This document shows positions 33,439-41,521 of a DNA stretch of 64,000 nucleotides, piece by piece; position 1 is the first letter of the stretch; every line of letters starts with the position of its first letter. Origin of the DNA: Alkalihalobacillus pseudalcaliphilus (GTDB lineage: Bacteria > Bacillota > Bacilli > Bacillales > Bacillaceae_D); the NCBI RefSeq assembly GCF_028610675.1, contig NZ_JAQQWS010000001.1, positions 558,001 through 622,000 on the forward strand, in the 5' to 3' direction. The notes under the pieces are model-generated. The model did no database searches and had not been told where the DNA came from. It saw only the letters and a program-made list of their open reading frames with translations. The position numbers were made by a program, and so were the translations under genes.

Positions 33439-34755
33439 TTACATACCGAGTGCAAATAGAGCAATCGCTAATACAACACCAAGTAATGGTACAACTACGG
33501 TTACCGCCGCAAAGGCTGGGTAAGCGTCTTTATGTGTCTCGCCACAAATAGCTCGAATTGTCGTTACTACATAACCTCCATGTGGTAATGTATCTAATGC
33601 ACCTGAAGAAATAGCTGCGACACGGTGTAACGCTTCTGGATTAACACCCATATCCATATAATGCGGTGCCACTAGTGGTAGGGCGATTTGCTGACCACCA
33701 GAGGAAGAACCTGTCAATCCAGCAATAACTCCAATCGCAACAGCGGCTCCAATTAATGGACTCCCTGGGATATCGGTCACCGCAGCTACCGCCGCTTTAA
33801 AAGCTTCTGTATTCTGAGCAACTGCTCCAAAACCTACAACAGCCGCTGTATTCGTAATCGCTAACAAAGCACCCATCGTTCCATTTGAAGCAGACTCCCA
33901 TACATTTGGTAGGAATTTACGATTTAATGCCCATGTTGCAACAATTCCCCCAGTTAATGCAATAATTAATGCAGACGTTCCTAAAGTATCGTGGAATATG
34001 AAAGAAACAATAAGGACAACTAACAACGGAATCGCTGATAACAATGGATTCGGTAGTTCTTTTTCTTCAATTACCGGGTCACCAACACGAGCTTCAAACT
34101 TTTCACCTTTTGCAACAGCACGATAGATTAATTTCTTTAGAAGCCAATAACCTAAAATGATCATAAAGATAGCAACAATTAAACTTACTTCCCAAGCCGC
34201 ATAAGCGTTTGTGCCTAAGAACTCAATTGGAATCCAGTTTTGAATTTCTGGTGAGCCAGCGGAAGTCATTGTAAAGGTTACAGAACCAAAAGCAAGTGCT
34301 GCCGGTATAAATCGTCTCGGTAAATTAGCTTGTTTGAACAAACTTAAGGCAAGTGGAAATACAGAGAAACCTACAATGAATAAACTAACGCCTCCATAAG
34401 TTAAGATCGCACACGCTGCGACAACAGCAGCCAATGCATATTTAACACCCAGTTTATCTACGACCCATTTAGATACACTATCTGCTGCCCGTGCATCTGC
34501 CATCACTTTCCCAAAAATAGAACCGAGCAAGAACATAATAAACCAATTCGCAACAAAACCTGAAAATCCAGTCATGTAGCTTCCTACCATACTTGCTTCC
34601 CCAGCTTCTACGAGTTGTGGAAACAACGGGATACCACTAAATACCGCTAACCATAACGTTGATAGTGGGGCGGCAATTAATAAATTCATCCCTCTCATCG
34701 TTAACACAATTAATAATGTCAAACCACCAATTAAACCAATAGCACTAAAAATCAT
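33439..34755 (-). CDS. GntP family permease, probably D-3-hydroxybutyrate uptake
   Basis: 438 residues with about 12 membrane helices and GntP-family elements: T-M-R-G-M-N near the start, F-G-K-V-M-A-D-A-R-A-A-D-S-V, T-Y-G-G-V-S-L-F-I-V and T-G-S-S-S-G-G-Q-Q-I-A-L-P. The family exchanges gluconate and related hydroxy acids with protons. Its position 48 bp behind a 3-hydroxybutyrate dehydrogenase gene and under one sigma-54 promoter suggests hydroxybutyrate as substrate (inference, as for HbuT of Pseudomonas). Located in the cell membrane. Confidence 0.87.
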   Translation of the reverse strand: MIFSAIGLIGGLTLLIVLTMRGMNLLIAAPLSTLWLAVFSGIPLFPQLVEAGEASMVGSYMTGFSGFVANWFIMFLLGSIFGKVMADARAADSVSKWVVDKLGVKYALAAVVAACAILTYGGVSLFIVGFSVFPLALSLFKQANLPRRFIPAALAFGSVTFTMTSAGSPEIQNWIPIEFLGTNAYAAWEVSLIVAIFMIILGYWLLKKLIYRAVAKGEKFEARVGDPVIEEKELPNPLLSAIPLLVVLIVSFIFHDTLGTSALIIALTGGIVATWALNRKFLPNVWESASNGTMGALLAITNTAAVVGFGAVAQNTEAFKAAVAAVTDIPGSPLIGAAVAIGVIAGLTGSSSGGQQIALPLVAPHYMDMGVNPEALHRVAAISSGALDTLPHGGYVVTTIRAICGETHKDAYPAFAAVTVVVPLLGVVLAIALFALGM

Positions 34756-34803
34756 TTATAACACTCTCCCCCAAAAAGATATAAGCGCTTTCATAAAATC
34801 AAT

Positions 34804-35580
34804 TTATTGAGCAACATAACCACCGTCTATAACAATCGCTTGACCCGTAACACCTTTTGCTTGATTACTTGAAAGAAACATCGCATAGTCTGCGATTTCC
34901 TGAACATCTAATAACCTCTTCTGCGGAACTAATGGATAGATAACCTCTTCTAACGCCTTATCAAAAGTAACCCCTCTTGTTATCGCTAAATCCTTCAGCT
35001 GATTACGAACAAGTGGTGTATCCACATAACCAGGGCATAAAGCATTAACCGTTACACCATGTGCGGCCGCCTCAAGTGCAGCTACTTTCGTTAGTCCAAT
35101 CACACCATGCTTAGCACTGTTGTAGCCTGCTTTTCCTGCAAAACCAATTAACCCATTAATGGAAGCCATATTAATAATGCGACCGAAACCTTGCTTTTTC
35201 ATAATAGGTAGTGCGTGCTTAATCGCAACAAATGGAGCAACGAGCATTACTTTTGTAATTAATTCAAATGTTTCTGTCGGAAAATCTTCAATGTTTGCGA
35301 CATGTTGAAAACCTGCATTATTGATTAAAACATCTAATCGACCATAATGCTCAACCGTTTTTTCAATCGCTGTTGCAAGCTCCTCTTCCTTTGTCACATC
35401 ACAACGAAAGCCTAAGCATTCAAAGCCTTGTTCTTTAAATTCATTGGTAACCTCATTAAGTTTTTCCTCATTTAAATCTGTAAAAACTACCTTGGCTCCT
35501 TGATTAATAAATGATTTACCTATTTCTAAGCCAATTCCACTCGCACTTCCTGTGATAAAAACAACTTGATCTTTAACCAT
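34804..35580 (-). CDS. 3-hydroxybutyrate dehydrogenase (short-chain dehydrogenase)
   Basis: 258 residues from the chosen ATG. SDR features: T-G-S-A-S-G-I-G for NAD, N-N-A-G-F, active-site Y-N-S-A-K-H with the preceding serine in M-A-S-I-N-G, and P-G-Y-V-D-T-P. The G-F-Q-H-V at 90s, A-K-H-G-V-I-G-L-T-K and C-P-G-Y-V-x-T-P-L-V stretches follow D-3-hydroxybutyrate dehydrogenases, which convert hydroxybutyrate to acetoacetate with NAD+. AAAGGTGG precedes the ATG; the GTG at 35592 lies inside it. First gene of a two-gene sigma-54-dependent operon. Confidence 0.85.
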   Translation of the reverse strand: MVKDQVVFITGSASGIGLEIGKSFINQGAKVVFTDLNEEKLNEVTNEFKEQGFECLGFRCDVTKEEELATAIEKTVEHYGRLDVLINNAGFQHVANIEDFPTETFELITKVMLVAPFVAIKHALPIMKKQGFGRIINMASINGLIGFAGKAGYNSAKHGVIGLTKVAALEAAAHGVTVNALCPGYVDTPLVRNQLKDLAITRGVTFDKALEEVIYPLVPQKRLLDVQEIADYAMFLSSNQAKGVTGQAIVIDGGYVAQ

Positions 35581-35681
35581 TTCCTCTACCACCTTTATAC
35601 TTTTTAGAAATCGCTTTCAAATACATGGACATTAATTGTAAATCCTTTCAATTCCCCCTTTTATGTTTACAATTTAATATA

Positions 35682-35698
35682 AGCAAGATTCGTGCCAA
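35682..35698 (-). promoter_or_regulatory. Sigma-54 promoter of the hydroxybutyrate operon
   Basis: Minus strand TTGGCAC (-24, 35692-35698), 5 nt, TTGCT (-12, 35682-35686), matching the consensus TTGGCAC-N5-TTGCA at all but the last base. It lies 102 bp before the dehydrogenase start and is followed upstream by an activator gene of the sigma-54 class. Confidence 0.88.
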
Positions 35699-35747
35699 CT
35701 TTTATAAAGCCACAAAGTGTTCAAATCTCCGACTTCTTCAACAAAAA

Positions 35748-35790
35748 TGGAGAGAGGACTTTCCGTAAAAACGGAAAAACCTCTCTCCAT
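35748..35790 (-). terminator. Long hairpin ending the activator transcript, containing a UAS palindrome
   Basis: ATGGAGAGAGG (35748-35758) pairs with CCTCTCTCCAT (35780-35790), and inside it TTTCCGT (35760-35766) pairs with ACGGAAA (35771-35777). A-rich plus-strand sequence before it gives TTTTTG on the minus transcript. The inner palindrome recurs at 35848-35867, so it probably also serves as an activator site. Confidence 0.75.
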
Positions 35791-35847
35791 TTGAGTTAAA
35801 ATTAGCAACCAAACACACGATATGTGCAATTCCGCAAACACGAACCT

Positions 35848-35867
35848 GTTTCCGTATATACGGAAAC
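35848..35867. promoter_or_regulatory. Activator-binding palindrome (UAS) for the sigma-54 promoter
   Basis: GTTTCCGTATATACGGAAAC is a perfect 20-bp palindrome; the shared core TTTCCGT-N4-ACGGAAA also occurs at 35760-35777. The two centres are 89 bp apart and lie about 75 and 165 bp upstream of the -24 box, normal for enhancer sites of bacterial activators. Confidence 0.75.
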
Positions 35868-37222
35868 TACAACTTGTATTTTCTTATCATTTCATAAAGT
35901 TTCGTTTTGCCGATACATAATTCTTGCTGCACAGCTTTTTTGTCACCATTGTATTTACTTAATGCTTTTTTAATTACTATTTTCTCCGTTTCTTCTATAA
36001 TACTTTTAAGACTTTTATCCTTCGTGGCATCTATTTTTGCGAAATGTGCAGGTAAATCATGTTCTTGTATCCATTCAGAGTTAGTTAGATGTACCGCTGC
36101 CGCGATGACATTCTCTAGCTCTCTAACATTGCCTGGCCATGAATAACTCAAAAATTGATTCATCACCTGTTCATTAAAATCAACAATCCGTTTACCTACT
36201 CTCATCGAAATTTGAAATAATAAGTACTTGGCCAAAATACGAATATCCTCACGTCGTTCTTTTAGTGACGGAATATCTAATTGAATCACATTAATCCGAT
36301 AAAATAGATCTTCACGGAATTGCTGCTTATCAATTAGGTCTTCTAAAGGTTGATTTGTGGCGGCAATAATACGAACATCAACTTTATCAGTCGTCATTGA
36401 CCCTAATGCTTCCACTTCACCCGTTTGAATCACTCGTAATATTTTAACCTGTGCACTTAAAGGCATATCTCCAATTTCATCGAGGAAAATGGTACCACGA
36501 TGTGCGAGTTGAAACTTACCTAATTTCCCCCCTTTTTTAGCACCAGTAAATGCCCCTTCTTTATAACCAAAAAGTTCTGACTCTAGTAAATGGTCAGGAA
36601 TCGCCGCACAATTCACTTTGATAAATGGCTGTTCGTTCCGCTCGCTTAAATGATGAATACTATGAGCAAACAACTCTTTACCAGTTCCACTTTCCCCTCT
36701 TAATAAAACCGAAACATCACCCGAAGCGACTCGTTTTACTTTTTCTTTTAAGTGTGTGATTGCTTCAGAGCTCCCAACGATATCATGTAATGTATAGGTC
36801 ACCCCATGCTGTTCTTTGAGGGCTTTTCGTTGGTTTTCCAGGGCTAGCAATAAATCCTTAATATGGCTATTCATTTTCATCCATTCTTCCGTATCTTTAT
36901 AAAGCACCGTTCCAACAGCCCCGACCACTTCATTCTCGTCAAAAATTGGCACTCGATTGGCAATCATATGGTTGCCTCGAATATATTGAATATCAGCAAT
37001 TTCCTCCTGACCACTTTTGACAACATGATGCATTCGAGAATTTTCAATCACTTTTGTCACATGACGACCTAATGCTCTCGATTTATCAATCCCCAAAAAT
37101 TTGCAATAGGTCTCATTTATATTTGTAATGACTCCCTCTTTATCCACAATCACGATACAGTGATAAGCGTTTTCAAAAATGATCTCGAAGATTTCATCCA
37201 TATATGCATGATTAATATCCAA
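35867..37222 (-). CDS. PAS-containing sigma-54-dependent transcription activator
   Basis: About 451 residues. N-terminal PAS domain (C-I-V-I-V-D-K-E-G-V-I-T-N-I-N), AAA+ domain with Walker A G-E-S-G-T-G-K-E, the sigma-54 contact loop G-A-F-T-G-A, Walker B T-I-F-L-D-E-I-G-D, and a C-terminal Fis-type helix-turn-helix (K-A-V-Q-Q-E-L-C-I-G-K-T-K-L-Y). The frame is open to 37303, but a TTG at 37220-37222 preceded by AAAGGGG starts a protein of family-like length; I chose it. The adjacent sigma-54 promoter and the paired palindromes show its target to be the hydroxybutyrate operon. The PAS domain probably senses the inducer. Confidence 0.9.
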   Translation of the reverse strand: MDINHAYMDEIFEIIFENAYHCIVIVDKEGVITNINETYCKFLGIDKSRALGRHVTKVIENSRMHHVVKSGQEEIADIQYIRGNHMIANRVPIFDENEVVGAVGTVLYKDTEEWMKMNSHIKDLLLALENQRKALKEQHGVTYTLHDIVGSSEAITHLKEKVKRVASGDVSVLLRGESGTGKELFAHSIHHLSERNEQPFIKVNCAAIPDHLLESELFGYKEGAFTGAKKGGKLGKFQLAHRGTIFLDEIGDMPLSAQVKILRVIQTGEVEALGSMTTDKVDVRIIAATNQPLEDLIDKQQFREDLFYRINVIQLDIPSLKERREDIRILAKYLLFQISMRVGKRIVDFNEQVMNQFLSYSWPGNVRELENVIAAAVHLTNSEWIQEHDLPAHFAKIDATKDKSLKSIIEETEKIVIKKALSKYNGDKKAVQQELCIGKTKLYEMIRKYKL

Positions 37223-37282
37223 AGCTATACCCCTTTTCTTCCATGGAAGATACTTGTCTCTTTTTATTTTACATGATAAACA

Positions 37283-37311
37283 GGAATATGCTCTACCAAG
37301 CATTCATAACT
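37283..37311 (+). promoter_or_regulatory. Possible sigma-G (forespore) promoter of the ger operon
   Basis: GGAATA (37283-37288), 16 nt, CATAACT (37305-37311), against the sigma-G pattern TGAATA-N17/18-CATACTA. The -10 part and the known forespore expression of ger operons support it; the spacing is one short and the -35 differs by one base. Confidence 0.35.
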
Positions 37312-37368
37312 TTACATATTTCTTGAGCGGTTGGAAAAGCTACCTATAAGGTGTGGGGGTGATTGCTT

Positions 37369-38820
37369 GTGAAGAATAGCCTATCTAGCTTTACACAAGA
37401 TTGGCAAAAAAACATGGAAAGAACCAAAGAAACCGTTCAGTTTAATTCAGATTTTATTCGGAGAGAATTAAAGTTAAAAAATAATCAGACCGCTACGTTA
37501 CTTTATTTAAGCAATTCTGTTGATTTAAAAACATTACAGGAGAGCGTCGTCGCTCCTTTATTACATCATGACACATCCGTTTTGATGAATCTTAAATATA
37601 TTGAACAGCAAGTGCTAGATAGCCATGTTATACAGTATGTGAATGATACAAAATCAGCTTCCTTCCTTTTTTATGAAGGTGCTGTCTTGTTGTTTTTAGA
37701 AGAAGAGTTGGATGCTTTGGCCGTCTCATTACCTCTTTATAAAGAACGAAGTGTAACAGATTCTAAAGTGGAAACGGTCATCAAAGGACCACAAGAAGCA
37801 TTCACTGAATTAATTCCTAGTAATATCAATTTAATTAGACAACGATTAAAAAATCCTCAGCTTCGTATGAGTCAGTTTAAGATTGGAGAAAAAACAAATA
37901 CCGATGTAGTCCTCCTCTATTTACACGATGTTGCAGATCATAAGCTGGTTCATAGAATTGAGAAACGTTTAAGTACGATCAAAATAGATCGCGTATTTGA
38001 ATCCGAGTATATCCAGGAGGTCATTCATGATAAAAATCAATGGACAATCTTTCCGATTACTTTTACTAGTGACAGACCAGATGTTGTTGTTGCAGGCTTA
38101 ACAGATGGTAAAGTAGTCATTCTTATCAATGGATCTCCATTTAGTATTATACTCCCCACAGGATTCACTGACTTTTTTAAGTCGGCCGAAGATTATTATC
38201 AGCCTGCGTATTACAGTTCATTAATTCGTATTTTACGTTATATCGCCTTATTTATATGCATGTTCACACCTGCTATTTATATCGCTTTAACAACCTATCA
38301 TCAAGATATGATTCCGACAGCTTTACTGTTAAGTTTATCAGCACAACGCGAGGGCATTCCCTTTCCTGCTTTTGTGGAAGCGTTATTAATGGAAATCACC
38401 TTTGAAATTCTAAGAGAAGCCGGACTAAGGATGCCAAGAACGATTGGTCAAGCTGTATCTATTGTAGGAACACTTGTAATTGGCCAAGCAGCCGTAGAGG
38501 CAAGTATCGTTTCGGCAGCTATGGTCATTGTTGTTGCGATAACAGCTATATCAACCTTTGTTATACCATCATACTCTATGTCCATCCCTATCCGAATTTT
38601 ACGATTTATTTTTATGATTTTTGCATCTGTATTTGGCATTTTTGGGATTACCGTTGCTTTCTTTTTACTTTGTATTCATTTATGTCAGCTTGAATCATTT
38701 GGTAATGCCTACATGAGCCCAATTGCTCCATATGATCAAGACAAAAGTCCAGATACGATACTAAGATTTCCGTTTAATAAGCGAAAACAACAGAAACAAG
38801 AAATAGAGGGACGTCCATGA
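37369..38820 (+). CDS. GerAA-type spore germinant receptor subunit A
   Basis: 483 residues. Soluble N-terminal 240 residues, then about five membrane helices from I-L-R-Y-I-A-L-F-I-C-M-F-T-P-A-I-Y, with the family stretch A-Q-R-E-G-I-P-F-P-A-F-V-E-A-L-L-M-E and the G-Q-A-V-S-I-V-G-x-L-V-I-G-Q-A-A-V-x-A motif. The A subunit lies in the spore inner membrane and, with B and C, forms a nutrient-gated channel that starts germination. GTG at 37369 chosen: GGGGGTGA lies 6 nt upstream; the TTG at 37363 is too close to it. First gene of a four-gene operon. Confidence 0.94.
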   Translation: MKNSLSSFTQDWQKNMERTKETVQFNSDFIRRELKLKNNQTATLLYLSNSVDLKTLQESVVAPLLHHDTSVLMNLKYIEQQVLDSHVIQYVNDTKSASFLFYEGAVLLFLEEELDALAVSLPLYKERSVTDSKVETVIKGPQEAFTELIPSNINLIRQRLKNPQLRMSQFKIGEKTNTDVVLLYLHDVADHKLVHRIEKRLSTIKIDRVFESEYIQEVIHDKNQWTIFPITFTSDRPDVVVAGLTDGKVVILINGSPFSIILPTGFTDFFKSAEDYYQPAYYSSLIRILRYIALFICMFTPAIYIALTTYHQDMIPTALLLSLSAQREGIPFPAFVEALLMEITFEILREAGLRMPRTIGQAVSIVGTLVIGQAAVEASIVSAAMVIVVAITAISTFVIPSYSMSIPIRILRFIFMIFASVFGIFGITVAFFLLCIHLCQLESFGNAYMSPIAPYDQDKSPDTILRFPFNKRKQQKQEIEGRP

Positions 38821-40025
38821 GAAAATTCATTTCACTCTTACTTACTCTCTTAATTCTTAGTGGCTGTTGGAACAAACAAGAGCTCAATGAAATTGCCATT
38901 AGCTTAGCATTAGGCATTGATAAGCTTGAAGATAGCTACCGTGTTACCGTTCAAGTAGTCGATCCCTTGCAAATGTCTCTAAAGAAAAATTCAGAAAGGT
39001 CACCAGTCATTGTCGTATCGGAACAGGCGGATACGATATTTTCAGCTCTTAGAAAAATGACCCAACAAACAGCTAGACGGATATATTTGTCTCATATACA
39101 CCTGATTGTCATTGATGAAGAAACCGCTAAAGAAGGGATTCACACAATCCTTGATTTACTTATTAGGGATCATGAAGTACGTCCTGATTTTCAAATCGTC
39201 ATTGCACAAGATTACTCTGCCTTAGACGTCTTAAGCCTTATAACACCATTAGAAGTCCTGCCCGCTCTGGATATTTATCACTCCATTCAGAATTCTTCAA
39301 AAAACACATTAAACACCGTCAACTACCCTATAAAAGATGTTATGAAATCACTTGTCAAAGATGGTACTAGCACCGTAATGACTGCGATTTCTATCAAAGG
39401 TGACCACGTTCAAGGAAAAACGTTAGATAATACGTCAAGTCCGGTCGCAAGCACATTTTTTAAAATCGAGAAATTAGCCGTATTTAAAAAGGGTAAATTA
39501 GTTCAAATGTTAAGTGAAGAAAACAGTCAAACGTATAGTTTCATTAAAGGAGAAATTGAAAACGGTATTCTAGAGCTTAACTGTCCTTCAACTTCAGATA
39601 AATTTGTCCTTGAAATCATTGATTCAAATACTAAATTAGATACAAGTCTACGTAATAATGAACAGGTGAATATCACTATTAAGGTTGATATTGATGCAAA
39701 ATTAGGCGAAATACATTGCCCTATTGACTTGAAGAACACGGCAAGTATTACTGAATTAAATGAAACAACTGCCAAACATTTAAGCGAAATGATCGAAAAA
39801 AATGTAGAAGATATTCAAAAAAATGTCCAAACGGATATTTTCGGCTTTGGTGAACTTGTCCATAGAGAGTACCCGACTTACTGGAAAGAGATTAAACAGG
39901 ATTGGGAACAATATTTCGAAACACGCCTAACAACAGACACAGCTGTTTCTGTTAACATCAAAGGCTTGGGAACACTTGTAAATCCTTCCCAAGATATACT
40001 GGAGAGTAAAATAGATGGTTCCTAA
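38817..40025 (+). CDS. GerAC-type germinant receptor lipoprotein subunit C
   Basis: 402 residues. Lipoprotein signal L-I-L-S-G-C-W with the conserved C-W after the lipobox, then the GerAC pattern (E-L-N-E-I-A-I-S-L-A-L-G-I-D, V-V-S-E-Q-A-D-T-I-F-S-A-L-R, S-H-I-H-L-I-V-I-D-E). Anchored on the outer face of the inner spore membrane. Its ATG overlaps the end of the A gene (ATGA), indicating coupled translation. Confidence 0.94.
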   Translation: MRKFISLLLTLLILSGCWNKQELNEIAISLALGIDKLEDSYRVTVQVVDPLQMSLKKNSERSPVIVVSEQADTIFSALRKMTQQTARRIYLSHIHLIVIDEETAKEGIHTILDLLIRDHEVRPDFQIVIAQDYSALDVLSLITPLEVLPALDIYHSIQNSSKNTLNTVNYPIKDVMKSLVKDGTSTVMTAISIKGDHVQGKTLDNTSSPVASTFFKIEKLAVFKKGKLVQMLSEENSQTYSFIKGEIENGILELNCPSTSDKFVLEIIDSNTKLDTSLRNNEQVNITIKVDIDAKLGEIHCPIDLKNTASITELNETTAKHLSEMIEKNVEDIQKNVQTDIFGFGELVHREYPTYWKEIKQDWEQYFETRLTTDTAVSVNIKGLGTLVNPSQDILESKIDGS

Positions 40026-40248
40026 AGTAATTGTCTGTCTCATCCTAATCAGCTATATAGCAGAACTTAGACACAGTTGGAAAAAGGGTGAACGTTCAGA
40101 CTTAGCTAAAAATCTAGCTGTGTTCACAGTTGGACTAAGCCTTTTTATAGGGCAATGGCTCGGAATCCCTTTTTCTAGCCCATTTCAGTGGATTGAACCG
40201 ATCTTTGCACCTATTGCCCAAACAATTGAAGCATTACTGACACCGTAA
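40015..40248 (+). CDS. Small two-helix protein of the ger operon (D-subunit type)
   Basis: 77 residues, two hydrophobic segments (about 3-16 and 34-50), a short basic loop (H-S-W-K-K-G-E-R) between them. It overlaps the C gene by 11 bp and is followed 17 bp later by the B gene. Small two-helix D proteins of this size are encoded in some Bacillus ger operons and modulate receptor output; homology is inferred from position, size and topology, not from a recognised motif. Confidence 0.7.
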   Translation: MVPKVIVCLILISYIAELRHSWKKGERSDLAKNLAVFTVGLSLFIGQWLGIPFSSPFQWIEPIFAPIAQTIEALLTP

Positions 40249-40265
40249 AGAAAGAGGGGGCCTTT

Positions 40266-41381
40266 ATGAAATTAGAACAAATAACAAATCGTCAGGTAAC
40301 GATGTTATTTAGCTTGCACCATCTCGGTAGTGCCTTTTTATTATTGCCTGGATCCTTAGCAACAACAGCTAAACAGGATGCATGGATTTCAATAAGCTTC
40401 TCTCTTTTCTTTGCCCTATTTCTTTTATTACTTCATATTCTTTTGTCTAAAAAGATGCAAAACAGAAGTTTAACTTCATATATTCTCTTTCTATTTGGTC
40501 GACCACTTGGACGATTCATTATATTTATCTATATCATTTGTTATCCACTTTTAATTTCCATGACGGTTTTAAGGGATTTAGGCGATTTTTTAGGTAATGC
40601 CTATTTAACCGTTACCCCACCTGAAGCTTTCTATTTTATCTTTTTAGTTTGTGTTTATTATGCGATACGCTCTGGATTATCAACCATTGGTAGGTTAGCT
40701 GAATTACTCTTTTTTATCGTCGTTCTACTGTTTGCGATTGGTTACATACCTTTACTATTTGATTTCGAGCTTGCTAACTTACAACCCATCTTTGATCAGG
40801 GTCTTAAACCTGTAATTGCTGGCTCATTCACTTTACTTTCTTTTCCGTATTTTGAAAATATCTTTATCTTACAATTAAAAGATCGATTTAAACATCCAGA
40901 TAGATGGATCAAGGTATGGCTTAAAAGTACTGTAATAAGTGGATTCATGTTTTTTTTAGTTACTCTTTTATCGATCGGTGTCTTGTCCGAAGCTATAACG
41001 GCTAATTTACGTTATCCTAGTGTTTTTGTCGTTAGGACGATTTCAATAGCGAACTTTTTTGAACGATTTGAAGTATTGGTGGCCGTATTTTGGTATATTA
41101 CGATATTTTTTAGAATCTCACTTTTAACATACATTAGCTTAGATGGTTTAAGAGTTAGTCTTCATCTTCATAAGCCCCAAAATATGATTATACCTCTTTT
41201 ATTTCTTATCTTGTTTGGAGCAACGATCATTTGGAAGGATGTTAGTTCCTTAATTGAGATTTTATCTTTTTGGCCCTTTTATGCCATGGTGTTTGGGATC
41301 GTATTCCCTATTATTTTAGTAATTGGAGGATATATAAGAAAAGAACCAAGAAAATCAACCTCAAGGTCAGAATCAATATGA
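40266..41381 (+). CDS. GerAB-type germinant receptor subunit B (APC superfamily)
   Basis: 371 residues, about ten membrane helices. Start I-T-N-R-Q-V-T-M-L-F-S-L-H-H-L-G-S-A-F-L-L-L-P-G and Y-A-I-R-S-G-L-S-T-I-G-R are typical of the GerAB/spore germination permease family, which binds the nutrient. GAGGGGG precedes the ATG. Last gene of the A-C-D-B operon, ending before the shared terminator at 41465-41501. Confidence 0.92.
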   Translation: MKLEQITNRQVTMLFSLHHLGSAFLLLPGSLATTAKQDAWISISFSLFFALFLLLLHILLSKKMQNRSLTSYILFLFGRPLGRFIIFIYIICYPLLISMTVLRDLGDFLGNAYLTVTPPEAFYFIFLVCVYYAIRSGLSTIGRLAELLFFIVVLLFAIGYIPLLFDFELANLQPIFDQGLKPVIAGSFTLLSFPYFENIFILQLKDRFKHPDRWIKVWLKSTVISGFMFFLVTLLSIGVLSEAITANLRYPSVFVVRTISIANFFERFEVLVAVFWYITIFFRISLLTYISLDGLRVSLHLHKPQNMIIPLLFLILFGATIIWKDVSSLIEILSFWPFYAMVFGIVFPIILVIGGYIRKEPRKSTSRSESI

Positions 41382-41464
41382 ATGATAGGTAGGTGGCACG
41401 GCTATTCAAATTGTGAGGCTGCTTATAATTTGAATGGAAATTTCATGTGAAATATTTTGAGCAC

Positions 41465-41501
41465 AAAAAAGGTTAGGAGTCGTATTCTCCTAACCTTTTT
41501 T
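41465..41501. terminator. Bidirectional terminator between the ger operon and the aldehyde dehydrogenase gene
   Basis: AAAAAAGGTTAGGAG (41465-41479) pairs with CTCCTAACCTTTTTT (41487-41501), 15-bp stem, with T-runs for both strands; it serves the convergent genes on each side. Confidence 0.93.
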
Positions 41502-41521
41502 AACCTAATCTATCCATTTCG

